Shown one piece after another: positions 16,099 through 24,476 of a stretch of DNA of 51,977 nt. This DNA comes from Oscillospiraceae bacterium. GTDB taxonomy: Bacteria > Bacillota > Clostridia > Saccharofermentanales > Saccharofermentanaceae. The position numbers and the translations under genes are program-made. Under the pieces are notes generated by a model, which was not told where the DNA came from, made no database searches, and was given only the letters and a program-made list of their open reading frames with translations. Location: positions 1-51,977 of the forward strand of contig CACYMP010000020.1 in NCBI GenBank assembly GCA_902775565.1. The letters run 5' to 3'. How positions within the stretch are numbered: position 1 is the stretch's first letter; each line of letters begins with the position of its first letter.

Positions 16099-19014
16099 AT
16101 GAAAAAACGTCTGTTGTGCGTTCTGATCGTGCTGGTTATGGTGATCGGCATATTGCCGTGCCCGGTCTTTGCATCTTCCGTAAAAACACATACTTTACAA
16201 GCCTCGAGTTACGGCACCTTTACAAGCGGCGCCGATGTCATCAGTTCCATGATCAAAAAACACGGTCAAAATGGTCATCCCAGGATCATAATGACCAATG
16301 ACAAGTTCGCTAAACTGAAATCCCATCTTAATGACGGATCGACAACTGCCAAGCTTCTCACGAAGCTCAAAGAAGAAGCTGACAGCAAAGTAAATGCGTA
16401 TACAAATGATCCTATCGAGTATGAGCTCGTCGGCGGAATAAGGATTCTCGAACAATCGAAAAGAGTACAGCGCCGTGTTGCGGCTCTTGCGCTGGCATAC
16501 AACATCTTCGGTGATGAAAAATATGCTGAGAGCTGCTATGCAGAACTTGAAAATGCCGCCAAATTCCCTGACTGGAATCCTTATCATTTTCTCGATACAG
16601 GCGAGATGTGCACTGCTTTCGCGATCGGTTACGACTGGCTCTACAACTGGATGAATGATACCCAGAGGAATTTCCTTCGCAAGGCCATGATCGAAAAAGG
16701 CCTGAATCAGGTCATGAAAGACTATAATGGCGAGGTCAAACAAAGCAGTACACGCGGCGAACGTGGTGACGGTAACCTCCGTTCATATGTCTGGTATAAC
16801 AGTACTGAAGGAGACAACTGGCAATACGTGTGCATCGGAGGCACCAACATGGCTGCCCTTGCCATAGGAGATGAATCAGACGCGAAAAAAGTCTCTTCTT
16901 CTGTCCTCACATACGGCTTTAAGCAGGCATATACTTCCGTCCGTGCCGGATACAAATCATTAGACGGAACATTCATAGAGGGCCTGGGTTACTGGGATTA
17001 CGCAACCTATTATCTCGGCTTTATTTCTTCCTCGCTTAAGAGCACCACAGGAACAGACTACGGTCTTGTTAACCATGACGGCGTCCGCAAATCCGTTGAT
17101 TTCGTCCGCTGCATGAGTTCAAATGCACCTAAATCATTCAGTTTCGGTGATGATAACGACGGAACTGACACGAGATGGCCGGTCTTTCTCTGGCTTGGCG
17201 AGAACTATAAATCGCGCGATATGGCTAATGTCCGCCTCAAGAAGATCGCGGAAGGAACCGGATTCGATTATCTCGATGTCTTGTGGATCGACGAGTCGCT
17301 CAATACCGGAACACAGAATTCCAGCCCTGATGACTGGGGAGGCAAGAATTACTCCAACGCGAGCTTCAGGAACACATGGGATAAGACAGGGCTTGTTGCA
17401 GCGCTTCATGCAGGTGAGAACAATTATCTGTATCACGGTCACTTTAATCTCGGATCATTTTATGTTGAGTCTAACGGAACCAGGTTTTTCACTGACCTCG
17501 GAAATGAGAAGAACTATGAGCTCAATAACCGCAGGAATGCTTACCGTGTCAGAACGGAAGGTCACAATACTCTTGTTATAAACCCGTCTGAGGATCCCGG
17601 CCAGCCTGATGGCGTGACATGCCTCATAACAGCTTTCCAGTCAGGAAAAGAAGCCTACGCAGTTACCGACCTGACCGAAGCATATAAGGCGAGCGGCGCG
17701 AAAAGAGTAGTCCGCGGCCTTAAGATGATCAAGGATAAAAAGTGCGTGATCGTCCAGGATGAGATCTCTTTAAACAGCGCAGGCGAGATATACTGGTTTG
17801 CGCATACAAAGGGATCTATAAGCGTTGCATCCGGCGGCAGGAGTGCAGTCATAACGGTCGGTTCTGACAAGTTATGGGTAGGCATATTAAGCGAAGGCGG
17901 AAAGTTTACGTCGATGAAGGCTGAGCCGCTTCCTAAGACTCCGTCTGTACCTGGCCAGTCTGACAACAGCGAATACAGTAAGCTTGCAATACATCTGACA
18001 AACACCAAGGATACGGTGATCTCGGTAGCGTGCATTCCTTTAAAATCCGGCGAGACAAAGCCTTCGTGGACTCCTTCGGAAATGACGGATTTCGGCTCTT
18101 CCATGTCTCATTATGAGCATAAACTGACCGAGGTTGCTGCAAAAGATCCGACCTGTACGGAAAACGGCAATATCAGATACTGGAAATGTTCCGTATGCGG
18201 AAAGCTTTTCAGTGACGCCGCAGGCAAGAACGTGATCGAAGCAAAGGATACGGTGAGAGCTGCTCTCGGACATGATCTGAAACATGTTGCGGCGAAGGAG
18301 CCGACAGATGAGGAAGACGGCAACATCGGGTACTATGTCTGCAAAAGGGAAGGCTGCGGAAAGAAGTTCGCAGATGCCGATGGCAAGACCGAACTGAAGG
18401 ATGTTGAGATAATCATCCCCAAGAAAGGCGCAGCTGTCCTTGATGAGGAAGCGACTGTCGGTAATTTCATTTACAGGGTAACCGATCCGGCTACTGACGG
18501 TACAGGAACTGTTACTCTGATCGGTGTGGCGGTAAAGACTGCCGCTGTCTCCATACCCGGGACCGTCGTGATAAAGGAACATGTATATATCGTCAACAGG
18601 ATAGGATTAAAAGCCTTCTACAGGAATGACGTGATAAAGACGCTTACCATAGGCGCCAACATTAAGATAATAGACAACTACGCTTTCTGCGGATGCAAGA
18701 ATCTTGCGAAAGTCTATGGCGGCGGCAGGGTTGAGATAGTCTGCACATACGCATTTGCGAACTGCCCGAAGCTCTATTCCTTTACCATTACTTCTCCCAA
18801 TCTGAAAAAGATCGGCGCGAATTCTTTCATCTATGACAAGAAGCTGAAAACCATAAAGATCAAGAACACGACAAAGCTGACAAAATCCGGAGTCAGGAAA
18901 GCGCTCAGGAAATCCAAGGTAAAGACCGTAAAGGTCAAGAAGTCCAAGATCAAGGCTTATAAGAAGATCTTTAAGAAGTCTAATTCCGGCAGGTCTGTAA
19001 GAGTGAAAAAGTGA
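16099..19014 (+). CDS. Secreted heparinase II/III-like protein with CxxC repeats and LRR tail
   Basis: The start at 16099 (MKKRLLCVLIVLVMVIG) gives a clear signal peptide cleaved near VFASS. Residues about 55-380 are an alpha/alpha toroid like polysaccharide lyases, beginning HPRIIMTNDKFAKLKSHL. Then comes the heparinase II/III beta domain with the NYLYHGHFNLGSFYVESNGT catalytic-type segment. Two short CxxC modules follow (YWKCSVCGKLFSDAAGK and YYVCKREGCGKKFADADGK). Then there are about five BspA LRR units and a Lys-rich C-terminus. It probably depolymerises acidic polysaccharide outside the cell. GAAAGG precedes the ATG. Exact substrate unknown. Confidence 0.83.
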   Translation: MKKRLLCVLIVLVMVIGILPCPVFASSVKTHTLQASSYGTFTSGADVISSMIKKHGQNGHPRIIMTNDKFAKLKSHLNDGSTTAKLLTKLKEEADSKVNAYTNDPIEYELVGGIRILEQSKRVQRRVAALALAYNIFGDEKYAESCYAELENAAKFPDWNPYHFLDTGEMCTAFAIGYDWLYNWMNDTQRNFLRKAMIEKGLNQVMKDYNGEVKQSSTRGERGDGNLRSYVWYNSTEGDNWQYVCIGGTNMAALAIGDESDAKKVSSSVLTYGFKQAYTSVRAGYKSLDGTFIEGLGYWDYATYYLGFISSSLKSTTGTDYGLVNHDGVRKSVDFVRCMSSNAPKSFSFGDDNDGTDTRWPVFLWLGENYKSRDMANVRLKKIAEGTGFDYLDVLWIDESLNTGTQNSSPDDWGGKNYSNASFRNTWDKTGLVAALHAGENNYLYHGHFNLGSFYVESNGTRFFTDLGNEKNYELNNRRNAYRVRTEGHNTLVINPSEDPGQPDGVTCLITAFQSGKEAYAVTDLTEAYKASGAKRVVRGLKMIKDKKCVIVQDEISLNSAGEIYWFAHTKGSISVASGGRSAVITVGSDKLWVGILSEGGKFTSMKAEPLPKTPSVPGQSDNSEYSKLAIHLTNTKDTVISVACIPLKSGETKPSWTPSEMTDFGSSMSHYEHKLTEVAAKDPTCTENGNIRYWKCSVCGKLFSDAAGKNVIEAKDTVRAALGHDLKHVAAKEPTDEEDGNIGYYVCKREGCGKKFADADGKTELKDVEIIIPKKGAAVLDEEATVGNFIYRVTDPATDGTGTVTLIGVAVKTAAVSIPGTVVIKEHVYIVNRIGLKAFYRNDVIKTLTIGANIKIIDNYAFCGCKNLAKVYGGGRVEIVCTYAFANCPKLYSFTITSPNLKKIGANSFIYDKKLKTIKIKNTTKLTKSGVRKALRKSKVKTVKVKKSKIKAYKKIFKKSNSGRSVRVKK

Positions 19015-19072
19015 ACCGATCCCTGTATAACTGATATAATTGGATATCATGTTGTACAGGGATAGACAGGTC

Positions 19073-19597
19073 ATGAAAAGATGCAGATATGCCGGCGGGA
19101 TCGTAAGCATTACGCTTATCCTTGCATTCATTTTAAATCTTACGGGCTGCGGCAGGTTTGAAAGTGACAAGCACCTTGCCAAAAAGGAAGCAGAAGAGAT
19201 CTTCAGGATGCTGCAGGATGAAGACATAGAAGGTTTGTCTGTAAAGTTCTCGGAGGATTCAAGGAAATACCATAACATCGAAATGGAATGGGAGTCGTTC
19301 TTTAAGCACTTAGACGGCAAGGTCGTCTCCTGTTCCGGAATCTCTTTTCCGGGCGAAGGAAAGGGTGTGGACAAGGACGGAACTGTCTATGAATCACATC
19401 TTTCGGTCAACTTCAAGAACGTAAAAACTGATACCGGTACCGTTTATAAAGATTTCGGATACTATCAGACCAGGATCGATACAAGAAATCCGGATCTTCA
19501 AGGAATAAATGTATTTACCATGAAAGATCCGGAGACGGGCACATATTATAATGTCGGCGGCTTCTCGTCCGAATATGATCAGAAAAAAGGATCCTGA
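19073..19597 (+). CDS. Putative lipoprotein, DUF5104-like
   Basis: I start at 19073 (MKRCRYAGGIVSITLILAF), which gives a lipobox LTGC; the longer frame from 19040 has no ribosome binding site. The mature part is charged and begins with a helix (KKEAEEIFRMLQDEDIEGL) followed by a beta-rich region ending in FTMKDPETGTYYNVGGF. This resembles the DUF5104 lipoproteins, which have a cystatin/NTF2-like cone fold. Function unknown. A tiny membrane-protein ORF overlaps its 3' end. Confidence 0.65.
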   Translation: MKRCRYAGGIVSITLILAFILNLTGCGRFESDKHLAKKEAEEIFRMLQDEDIEGLSVKFSEDSRKYHNIEMEWESFFKHLDGKVVSCSGISFPGEGKGVDKDGTVYESHLSVNFKNVKTDTGTVYKDFGYYQTRIDTRNPDLQGINVFTMKDPETGTYYNVGGFSSEYDQKKGS

Positions 19598-19694
19598 CCT
19601 GAAAACTGCCGGAATAGTGTTAAACGAACTGGAGATCATCTGTATCATCCTGTTTTTCTTGTTCATCTTAAGCTTCGGATTGATCGGTTATTGA
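19575..19694 (+). CDS. Possible small single-helix membrane protein, 39 aa
   Basis: ATG at 19575 lies inside the end of the lipoprotein gene in another frame and runs to 19694. The peptide begins MIRKKDPDLKTAGIVLNELE and ends in a hydrophobic helix (IICIILFFLFILSFGLIG). The amphipathic start plus one helix looks designed rather than random, and the overlap suggests translational coupling. No strong ribosome binding site is visible, so expression is uncertain. Confidence 0.4.
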   Translation: MIRKKDPDLKTAGIVLNELEIICIILFFLFILSFGLIGY

Positions 19695-19728
19695 AATTAG
19701 ACAGTAATCAATTCAGAGTTTGTCCGTA

Positions 19729-19789
19729 ATTATGCTGTTCTTCAGCATAATATCCTATCCATAAATACCAGGGGGAGGAGGATAGGATA
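19729..19789 (+). promoter_or_regulatory. Double hairpin leader masking the permease start
   Basis: ATTATGCTG/CAGCATAAT (19729-19737 and 19743-19751) is followed by TATCCTATCC (19751-19760), which pairs perfectly with GGATAGGATA (19780-19789). The strong Shine-Dalgarno GGGGGAGGAG (19771-19780) lies in the loop and the ATG at 19790 follows the stem directly. Folding would therefore restrict ribosome access. A role in translational control is inferred. Confidence 0.45.
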
Positions 19790-20704
19790 ATGGCGGTATC
19801 TGATAATGTTTCCAGCAAGATCATCAAACGGAAGAAAAAGAAGACAACAGGGGATATCGTCTTCAATGTGTTTCTCTATACATTCTTCACCCTGACCGTT
19901 GTTGTTATTCTTTATCCGCTCCATCGTATTCTCGCGTTTTCTTTCAATGACAGGCTGGTTTCATTTATCAGGCAGGTATATATCTTTCCTAATGCCTGGA
20001 CCCTGAACAACTATAAGCAGATCTTCGATAAGTCTGGCATCTTGAGAGGCTTTCTTACAACAACTTTAAGGACCGTTGCGGGAACGGCTGCATCTCTTGC
20101 GGTAAATGCGCTGCTCGCGTTTATCTTAAGCCGCAGGAAGTTTAGGTTCAGATATATCTTTTCGCTGTTCTGGGTCATCACAATGTATCTTCAGGGCGGC
20201 ATGATCCCGACCTATGTCCTGTACTCAAAGCTCCATCTTAGAGAAAACTTCCTGGTTTATATCATTCCGGGCATGGTAAATGTCATGTATGTTTTGGTCA
20301 TCAGAACGTATATGAAAAGCATTCCGTATTCGCTTGAGGAATCCGCGCAGCTTGAAGGCGCAGGATACTTTAAGATATTTACCTGCATCATTTCGCCTCT
20401 CTGCAAACCCGTCTATGCCGCGACCGCGCTCTTCACGGCTTTGTATCACTGGAACTCATGGTTCGATGCGTTGCTGTACAACAGACACACACCTGAGCTC
20501 ACGACGTTGAATTATGAGATCATGAAATATATTGTTTCGCCCGGATTTGAGCGTACCGTAAGTGACTTTAAAGGGAGAACTGCTGCGTACTGGCCTCAGA
20601 TAACAGCTGCATCCGTTCTGACAGCCGTTCCGGTTTTGGTCGTTTATCCGTTCTTTCAGAGATACTTTATCAGCGGTCTGAAGGTAGGCGGCATTAAAGA
20701 TTAA
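19790..20704 (+). CDS. Carbohydrate ABC transporter permease, LplC/YtcP type
   Basis: The 304-residue protein has six membrane segments. The cytoplasmic EAA loop is visible as SLEESAQLEGAGYFKIFTCI followed by ISPLCKP, the contact site for the ATPase. The long GGIKD-type C-terminus matches the LplC/YtcP subfamily of the second permease in oligosaccharide importers. The usual partners (first permease LplB/YteP type, solute-binding lipoprotein, shared MsmX-like ATPase) are absent from the window, so it is an orphan or part of a split system. It could serve uptake of products from the secreted lyase upstream, but that is only a guess from proximity. Confidence 0.88.
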   Translation: MAVSDNVSSKIIKRKKKKTTGDIVFNVFLYTFFTLTVVVILYPLHRILAFSFNDRLVSFIRQVYIFPNAWTLNNYKQIFDKSGILRGFLTTTLRTVAGTAASLAVNALLAFILSRRKFRFRYIFSLFWVITMYLQGGMIPTYVLYSKLHLRENFLVYIIPGMVNVMYVLVIRTYMKSIPYSLEESAQLEGAGYFKIFTCIISPLCKPVYAATALFTALYHWNSWFDALLYNRHTPELTTLNYEIMKYIVSPGFERTVSDFKGRTAAYWPQITAASVLTAVPVLVVYPFFQRYFISGLKVGGIKD

Positions 20705-20752
20705 GAGAGCAGATGTTATAATCTTTGAAAATACTTTTTCCGGGAGGGAATC

Positions 20753-21103
20753 ATGGGAAGACAGCTGGTGTTCTGGAAGTATGTTGACGGTGTCTATCTT
20801 GATAACCGTGAAGTATATATGCAGTCCTGCGCGGAAGGCAAACCGGTAACAGGTCTTGCCGAACTCCCGGTCTCTGAGATACTTGCAAAAGTGAAGAAAA
20901 CTTTCAGGGAATACGAAAGACTTGATGACTACAATTACGGCGGACTTGAAGGCAACTTCACAATCCACACACAGCCGCAGTCCGTTGTTTTCGACTGCAG
21001 CTTCAGGATGTCTGAGCAGGAGCTCAACAAGATAATCGATCTGATGGCGGGCTTCGGGTGCCCCTATTACGATCCTCAGATCGATACGAGATTTGACGGC
21101 TGA
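20753..21103 (+). CDS. Conserved hypothetical protein, 116 aa
   Basis: A GGGAGGG ribosome binding site precedes the ATG. The small soluble protein begins MGRQLVFWKYVDGVYLDNRE and ends FGCPYYDPQIDTRFDG. These segments have the look of a conserved family found in anaerobes, but no function is known to me. It lies 17 bp before luxE and may share its transcript. Confidence 0.6.
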   Translation: MGRQLVFWKYVDGVYLDNREVYMQSCAEGKPVTGLAELPVSEILAKVKKTFREYERLDDYNYGGLEGNFTIHTQPQSVVFDCSFRMSEQELNKIIDLMAGFGCPYYDPQIDTRFDG

Positions 21104-21120
21104 TCTGCGGCATTAAGACC

Positions 21121-22227
21121 ATGAAGTTAAGGAGAAAGCTTTTTGCGAGTAAGGATCCGTATGACGTAAGCAAAGCCGATCTGTTTTTGGCTGCCTGCAA
21201 AGAGAATTTCACTTATCTTATCAGTCACTGCGAAGATTATAAAAAGATCTGCAAAGGACTTGGAATAACAAGTGCTGATGACATCAGGTCACCGGCAGAC
21301 ATTCCGGTGATACCGACGATGCTGTTCAAGCAGCATGATTTCATTTCGGGAAGATCGACATTTACACTGACATCATCAGGCACCAGCAGCGGCAATAAGA
21401 GCACTGTGAGATTTGAGTTCTCCGCTGCCCTTGCAGCACTCAGGATGTCGCTTAAGGTCACAAGATATCACGGCGTCATCTCGCTTAAGCCGTGCAGATA
21501 TATAGTCATGGGATATAAGCCGGTCAGAGGCAATAAGATGGCTGTTGCAAAGACGGCATATCTGACTACTTTCCTGGCTCCCGCGGTAAGCAGGAAATTC
21601 ATCTTAAAACCCACGCCGGACGGATTTAAACCTGATTTCGAAGGTATCACAGACGCGCTTCGGAAGTATGAGAAAGGCACTCTTCCCGTAAGGTTTATGG
21701 GTTTTCCTTCATACACGTTTTTTCTTTTCCAGCTGCTTGATGAGAGGAAGCTGTATTTCAAGCTCCCCAAGGGCTCGAAAATAATGCTCGGAGGCGGATG
21801 GAAGCAGTTCTATCAGGAAGCTGCGGATAAGGAGACTTTCTATAAGCTTGCAAAGAAAACGCTTGGTATAGAAGATGATAATATCGTTGAATTTTTCGGT
21901 GCGGTCGAGCATCCTGTTCTTTACTGTGACTGTGCGGCGCATCATTTTCATGTGCCCGTTTACAGCAACATCATAATAAGAGACCCTGATACGTTAGAGC
22001 CTGTAGATAACGGCAAGACCGGTCTGGTTAATCTTATCTCCCCTATAACGAAGGCAACGCCGATATTGTCCGTAATGACGGACGACCTCGGAATTCTGCA
22101 TGACGGGGAAGGATGTCCCTGCGGAGTCAAGTCTCCGTATCTCGAGATCATCGGACGCGTTGCGCCTGAGGATATCAAGACCTGTGCCGCAGGTGCTGCG
22201 GACATCCTCAAGGGGGTGAAGGTATGA
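21121..22227 (+). CDS. luxE: LuxE-type acyl-protein synthetase
   Basis: The 368-residue protein belongs to the LuxE branch of the adenylate-forming enzymes, which activate a fatty acid as acyl-AMP and transfer it through a Cys to LuxC. The phosphate-binding loop is seen as FTLTSSGTSSGNKSTVRF (about residues 81-98), and DDLGILHDGEGCPCG is the conserved late segment. Cys355, 14 residues from the C-terminus, is a candidate acyl-carrier Cys as in classical LuxE. It overlaps luxC by 4 bp (ATGA). No luciferase genes are present, so the product serves another purpose. Confidence 0.88.
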   Translation: MKLRRKLFASKDPYDVSKADLFLAACKENFTYLISHCEDYKKICKGLGITSADDIRSPADIPVIPTMLFKQHDFISGRSTFTLTSSGTSSGNKSTVRFEFSAALAALRMSLKVTRYHGVISLKPCRYIVMGYKPVRGNKMAVAKTAYLTTFLAPAVSRKFILKPTPDGFKPDFEGITDALRKYEKGTLPVRFMGFPSYTFFLFQLLDERKLYFKLPKGSKIMLGGGWKQFYQEAADKETFYKLAKKTLGIEDDNIVEFFGAVEHPVLYCDCAAHHFHVPVYSNIIIRDPDTLEPVDNGKTGLVNLISPITKATPILSVMTDDLGILHDGEGCPCGVKSPYLEIIGRVAPEDIKTCAAGAADILKGVKV

Positions 22228-23525
22228 TCCTTTTTGACGGAAAGACATATGAGAGCTCCGAGCAGAACAGACTTTTAGACGAACTTGAAAAGAGGATCCC
22301 CGCTATCCTGAACCGTGAGCCGCTGCCGCCTGAGAGAATAATCGATGCGGTGGACAAGCTCCGCACCGACGTGATGGCCGGAAAATTTGACCATCTTTTG
22401 TCGTCGCTTCCGAAAGAAATGGTGGATACGTATCTTGATCAGGCGGTATCGCTTCTTTCCAAGGAGCATCTTTGGATGAAGGTGAAGACAGAACTTGGGG
22501 ATACCGGTGAATATGTGACTGACAAGATGGAAGGCTTTTCGAGGATCAGAGTCAAAAAGGTTCCTTTAGGAGTCGTATTCCACATTGCCGCGGGCAACAT
22601 GGATTTTCTGCCCGCGTATTCGCTTGCTGAAGGTCTTCTGACGGGAAATATCAACATCTTAAAGCTTCCTTCGGCCGACAACGGATTGTCGCTGCAGCTC
22701 ATATTGCAGTTCATTGAATATCAGCCTGAACTGAAGGATTACATCTACATTTTCGATACGTCTTCTTCAGATATCCAGGGAATGAGAAGGATGGCCTCTC
22801 TTTCTAATGCCATCAGCGTTTGGGGATCCGATCTGGCGATCGAGGCGGTGCGCGGTCTTGCGCCTCCGGGCATCAAGCTGATCGAGTGGGGACAAAAACT
22901 CGGTTTCTGTTATGTTTCCGATCCCGGGAATGTTGATGCTCTTGATGCTGAACTTGAGGGACTGGCGAAACATATCGCGGTGACAAAGCAGCTCCTTTGC
23001 AGCAGCTGCCAGGTTATCTATCTGGATACGGATGACATGGCTAAGGTAAGGACATTCGCACAGGACTTCATGCCATACCTCCAGAAGGCCGTAGAAGCCT
23101 CCAGGACGCAGGAGACGGGCATCAGGGCAAGAGATACCCTCGTGGCTTATACGAGGCGTCTTAAAGGCTATCTGGGCGAGGAAGAGATATCCGGCGATGT
23201 CATCCGCGGAAAAGGAACGAGCCTGATACTGAAAGAGGACAGCAAGCTTGAGCTGTCGCCCATGATGTGCAACGTTCTGGTTAAGCCACTGCCGCGGAAG
23301 AACTTATCCAAAGTCCTTTACGATGGAAGGTTCTATCTGCAGACCGCAGGCCTTATCTGTCCTTCCGAAGAAAGAGAAAAACTGTCTGAGCTCCTGGTCC
23401 GCTGCGGCCTTGTCCGCGTAACAAAGGCCTGCGACATGAGCGCGTACTTTCCGGGAGAATCCCATGACGGAGACTATGCTCTTGACCGTTACACGCGTAT
23501 AGTGAATATAGAGGAGACCACATGA
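22224..23525 (+). CDS. luxC: LuxC-type acyl-CoA/acyl-protein reductase
   Basis: The 433-residue protein is an aldehyde-dehydrogenase-fold reductase that turns the acyl group delivered by LuxE into a fatty aldehyde with NADPH. VPLGVVFHIAAGNMDFLPAY is the typical LuxC nucleotide-site segment, and KQLLCSSCQVIYL holds the likely catalytic Cys (Cys259 or Cys262). It starts with an ATGA overlap from luxE and ends with another ATGA overlap into the next gene, so the three proteins are translated in fixed proportion. The likely output is a long-chain aldehyde or thioester intermediate of unknown use. Confidence 0.9.
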   Translation: MILFDGKTYESSEQNRLLDELEKRIPAILNREPLPPERIIDAVDKLRTDVMAGKFDHLLSSLPKEMVDTYLDQAVSLLSKEHLWMKVKTELGDTGEYVTDKMEGFSRIRVKKVPLGVVFHIAAGNMDFLPAYSLAEGLLTGNINILKLPSADNGLSLQLILQFIEYQPELKDYIYIFDTSSSDIQGMRRMASLSNAISVWGSDLAIEAVRGLAPPGIKLIEWGQKLGFCYVSDPGNVDALDAELEGLAKHIAVTKQLLCSSCQVIYLDTDDMAKVRTFAQDFMPYLQKAVEASRTQETGIRARDTLVAYTRRLKGYLGEEEISGDVIRGKGTSLILKEDSKLELSPMMCNVLVKPLPRKNLSKVLYDGRFYLQTAGLICPSEEREKLSELLVRCGLVRVTKACDMSAYFPGESHDGDYALDRYTRIVNIEETT

Positions 23526-23950
23526 TCTTTTATATTCTTGCGCAGTGTACATGGGGATTTTTGCAGTCGACGGCGGGCTTTGTGACCTTTCTGCTCAACA
23601 TACGTAAAAAACACTATCTCTTTCACGGAGCGGTGGTTACGGAGTGGAATCTGAGGTCGTCTCTGTCTCTGGGTATGTTCATTTTCGTGACTAAGCACAC
23701 AGGCGAAGATCTCAAGCGCATGATTACCGTTCACGAATACGGGCACACTATTCAGTCTCTTATCCTGGGACCTTTATACCTGTTTGTCATCGGGGCCCCG
23801 TCTTTGCTATGGGCCGGCATTCCTGCTTTCGGCAGGATGAGGAGAAGAAGGCAGATGTCCTATTACAGGTTCTATCCTGAGAGATGGGCCAATCACCTCG
23901 GTGAGAAAGTCACAAAAGAAAAGTCCATGGGAAACATTTTTACCGACTGA
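23522..23950 (+). CDS. Small membrane protein with HEYGH metal-binding motif
   Basis: The 142-residue product has two or three hydrophobic segments. ITVHEYGHTIQSLILGPLYL carries a HExxH motif at the start of a helix, and FYPERWANHLG further on can supply a third Glu ligand, so a membrane metallopeptidase-like site is plausible. GAGGAG precedes the start, which overlaps the luxC stop by 4 bp. The family occurs as uncharacterised proteins; coupling to LuxE/LuxC suggests a role in the same lipid or aldehyde process. Its activity is unproven. Confidence 0.65.
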   Translation: MIFYILAQCTWGFLQSTAGFVTFLLNIRKKHYLFHGAVVTEWNLRSSLSLGMFIFVTKHTGEDLKRMITVHEYGHTIQSLILGPLYLFVIGAPSLLWAGIPAFGRMRRRRQMSYYRFYPERWANHLGEKVTKEKSMGNIFTD

Positions 23951-23965
23951 TATTTTCCTGCAAAT

Positions 23966-24008
23966 GAAAAAACCTTCTTTACCAACCAACAGTAAAGAAA
24001 GTCTTTTC
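23966..24008. terminator. Bidirectional terminator between convergent operons
   Basis: TTCTTTAC (23975-23982) and GTAAAGAA (23992-23999) pair across a 9-nt loop, with TTTT following on the plus strand and TTTTTT on the minus strand. It lies between the luxEC operon and the convergent zinc-ribbon gene. Confidence 0.7.
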
Positions 24009-24052
24009 GGTAACGTTACGAGGTTTATCTTAAAGGGTTAAGATACTTGGTT

Positions 24053-24337
24053 TTAGTCCCTGCTTCCTAATATTCCGAGAATGGAACCGGAAGGGTTCTT
24101 GTGGAATTTGATCTTTGTATCGCAATTCTGGCAGAAGAACCATGCGTCGGTCTCTGAAGCTCTTGCGATCCTTGTGATACCGTACTGACCGTCTCTGTCA
24201 CATCCGCATCTGGGGCAGAAGATCCTTCTTCCGATCAGCCACTTGAGAACAGGAGCGTTCCTGGTATCGTTCTCGTTGAAAATGTATACGCCGCTAACCT
24301 GTTCAGTCTCTGTACTGCCTTTAACGCCTGTAATCAT
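24053..24337 (-). CDS. Small zinc-ribbon-like protein, 94 aa
   Basis: The protein has two Cys pairs, FCPRCGC (Cys41, Cys44) and FFCQNCD (Cys69, Cys72), spaced as in a zinc ribbon, with beta-rich sequence between them. AGGAGA lies nine bases before the ATG. No DNA-binding or enzymatic partner domain is present. Leader copy 3 precedes the gene, so its expression may respond to the same signal as the pseudopilin and the truncated protein at the right edge. Confidence 0.65.
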   Translation of the reverse strand: MITGVKGSTETEQVSGVYIFNENDTRNAPVLKWLIGRRIFCPRCGCDRDGQYGITRIARASETDAWFFCQNCDTKIKFHKNPSGSILGILGSRD

Positions 24338-24353
24338 ATTCTGAGGTCTCCTG

Positions 24354-24463
24354 TTGACTGGTTTTTGTTGCCCGTATTATTGCAGTAACAAACCGTCAAA
24401 CCAATCAACAATATTGCATTGAAATGATGCTTAAGAGACACTGGGAGAGCGAAGTGTCAGTTA
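24354..24463 (-). promoter_or_regulatory. Candidate structured leader RNA, copy 3 (before zinc-ribbon gene)
   Basis: Read on the minus strand, arms at 24463-24453 and 24442-24432 form the first hairpin (GACACT with AGTGTC, two outer mismatches), followed by AAGCATCA. CATCA at 24429-24425 faces TGAT at 24407-24404 across exactly 17 nt. In addition TTGATTGGTTT (24408-24398) can pair over 11 bp, one of them G-U, with AAACCAGTCAA (24364-24354), which runs directly into the AGGAG ribosome binding site. Confidence 0.5.
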
Positions 24464-24476
24464 TCTGGCAGATCGA

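Noticed and set aside
24424..24463. Hairpin after the PEBP gene as its terminator
   Set aside because: No T-tract follows, and it matches the first hairpin of the recurrent leader, which is a better explanation.
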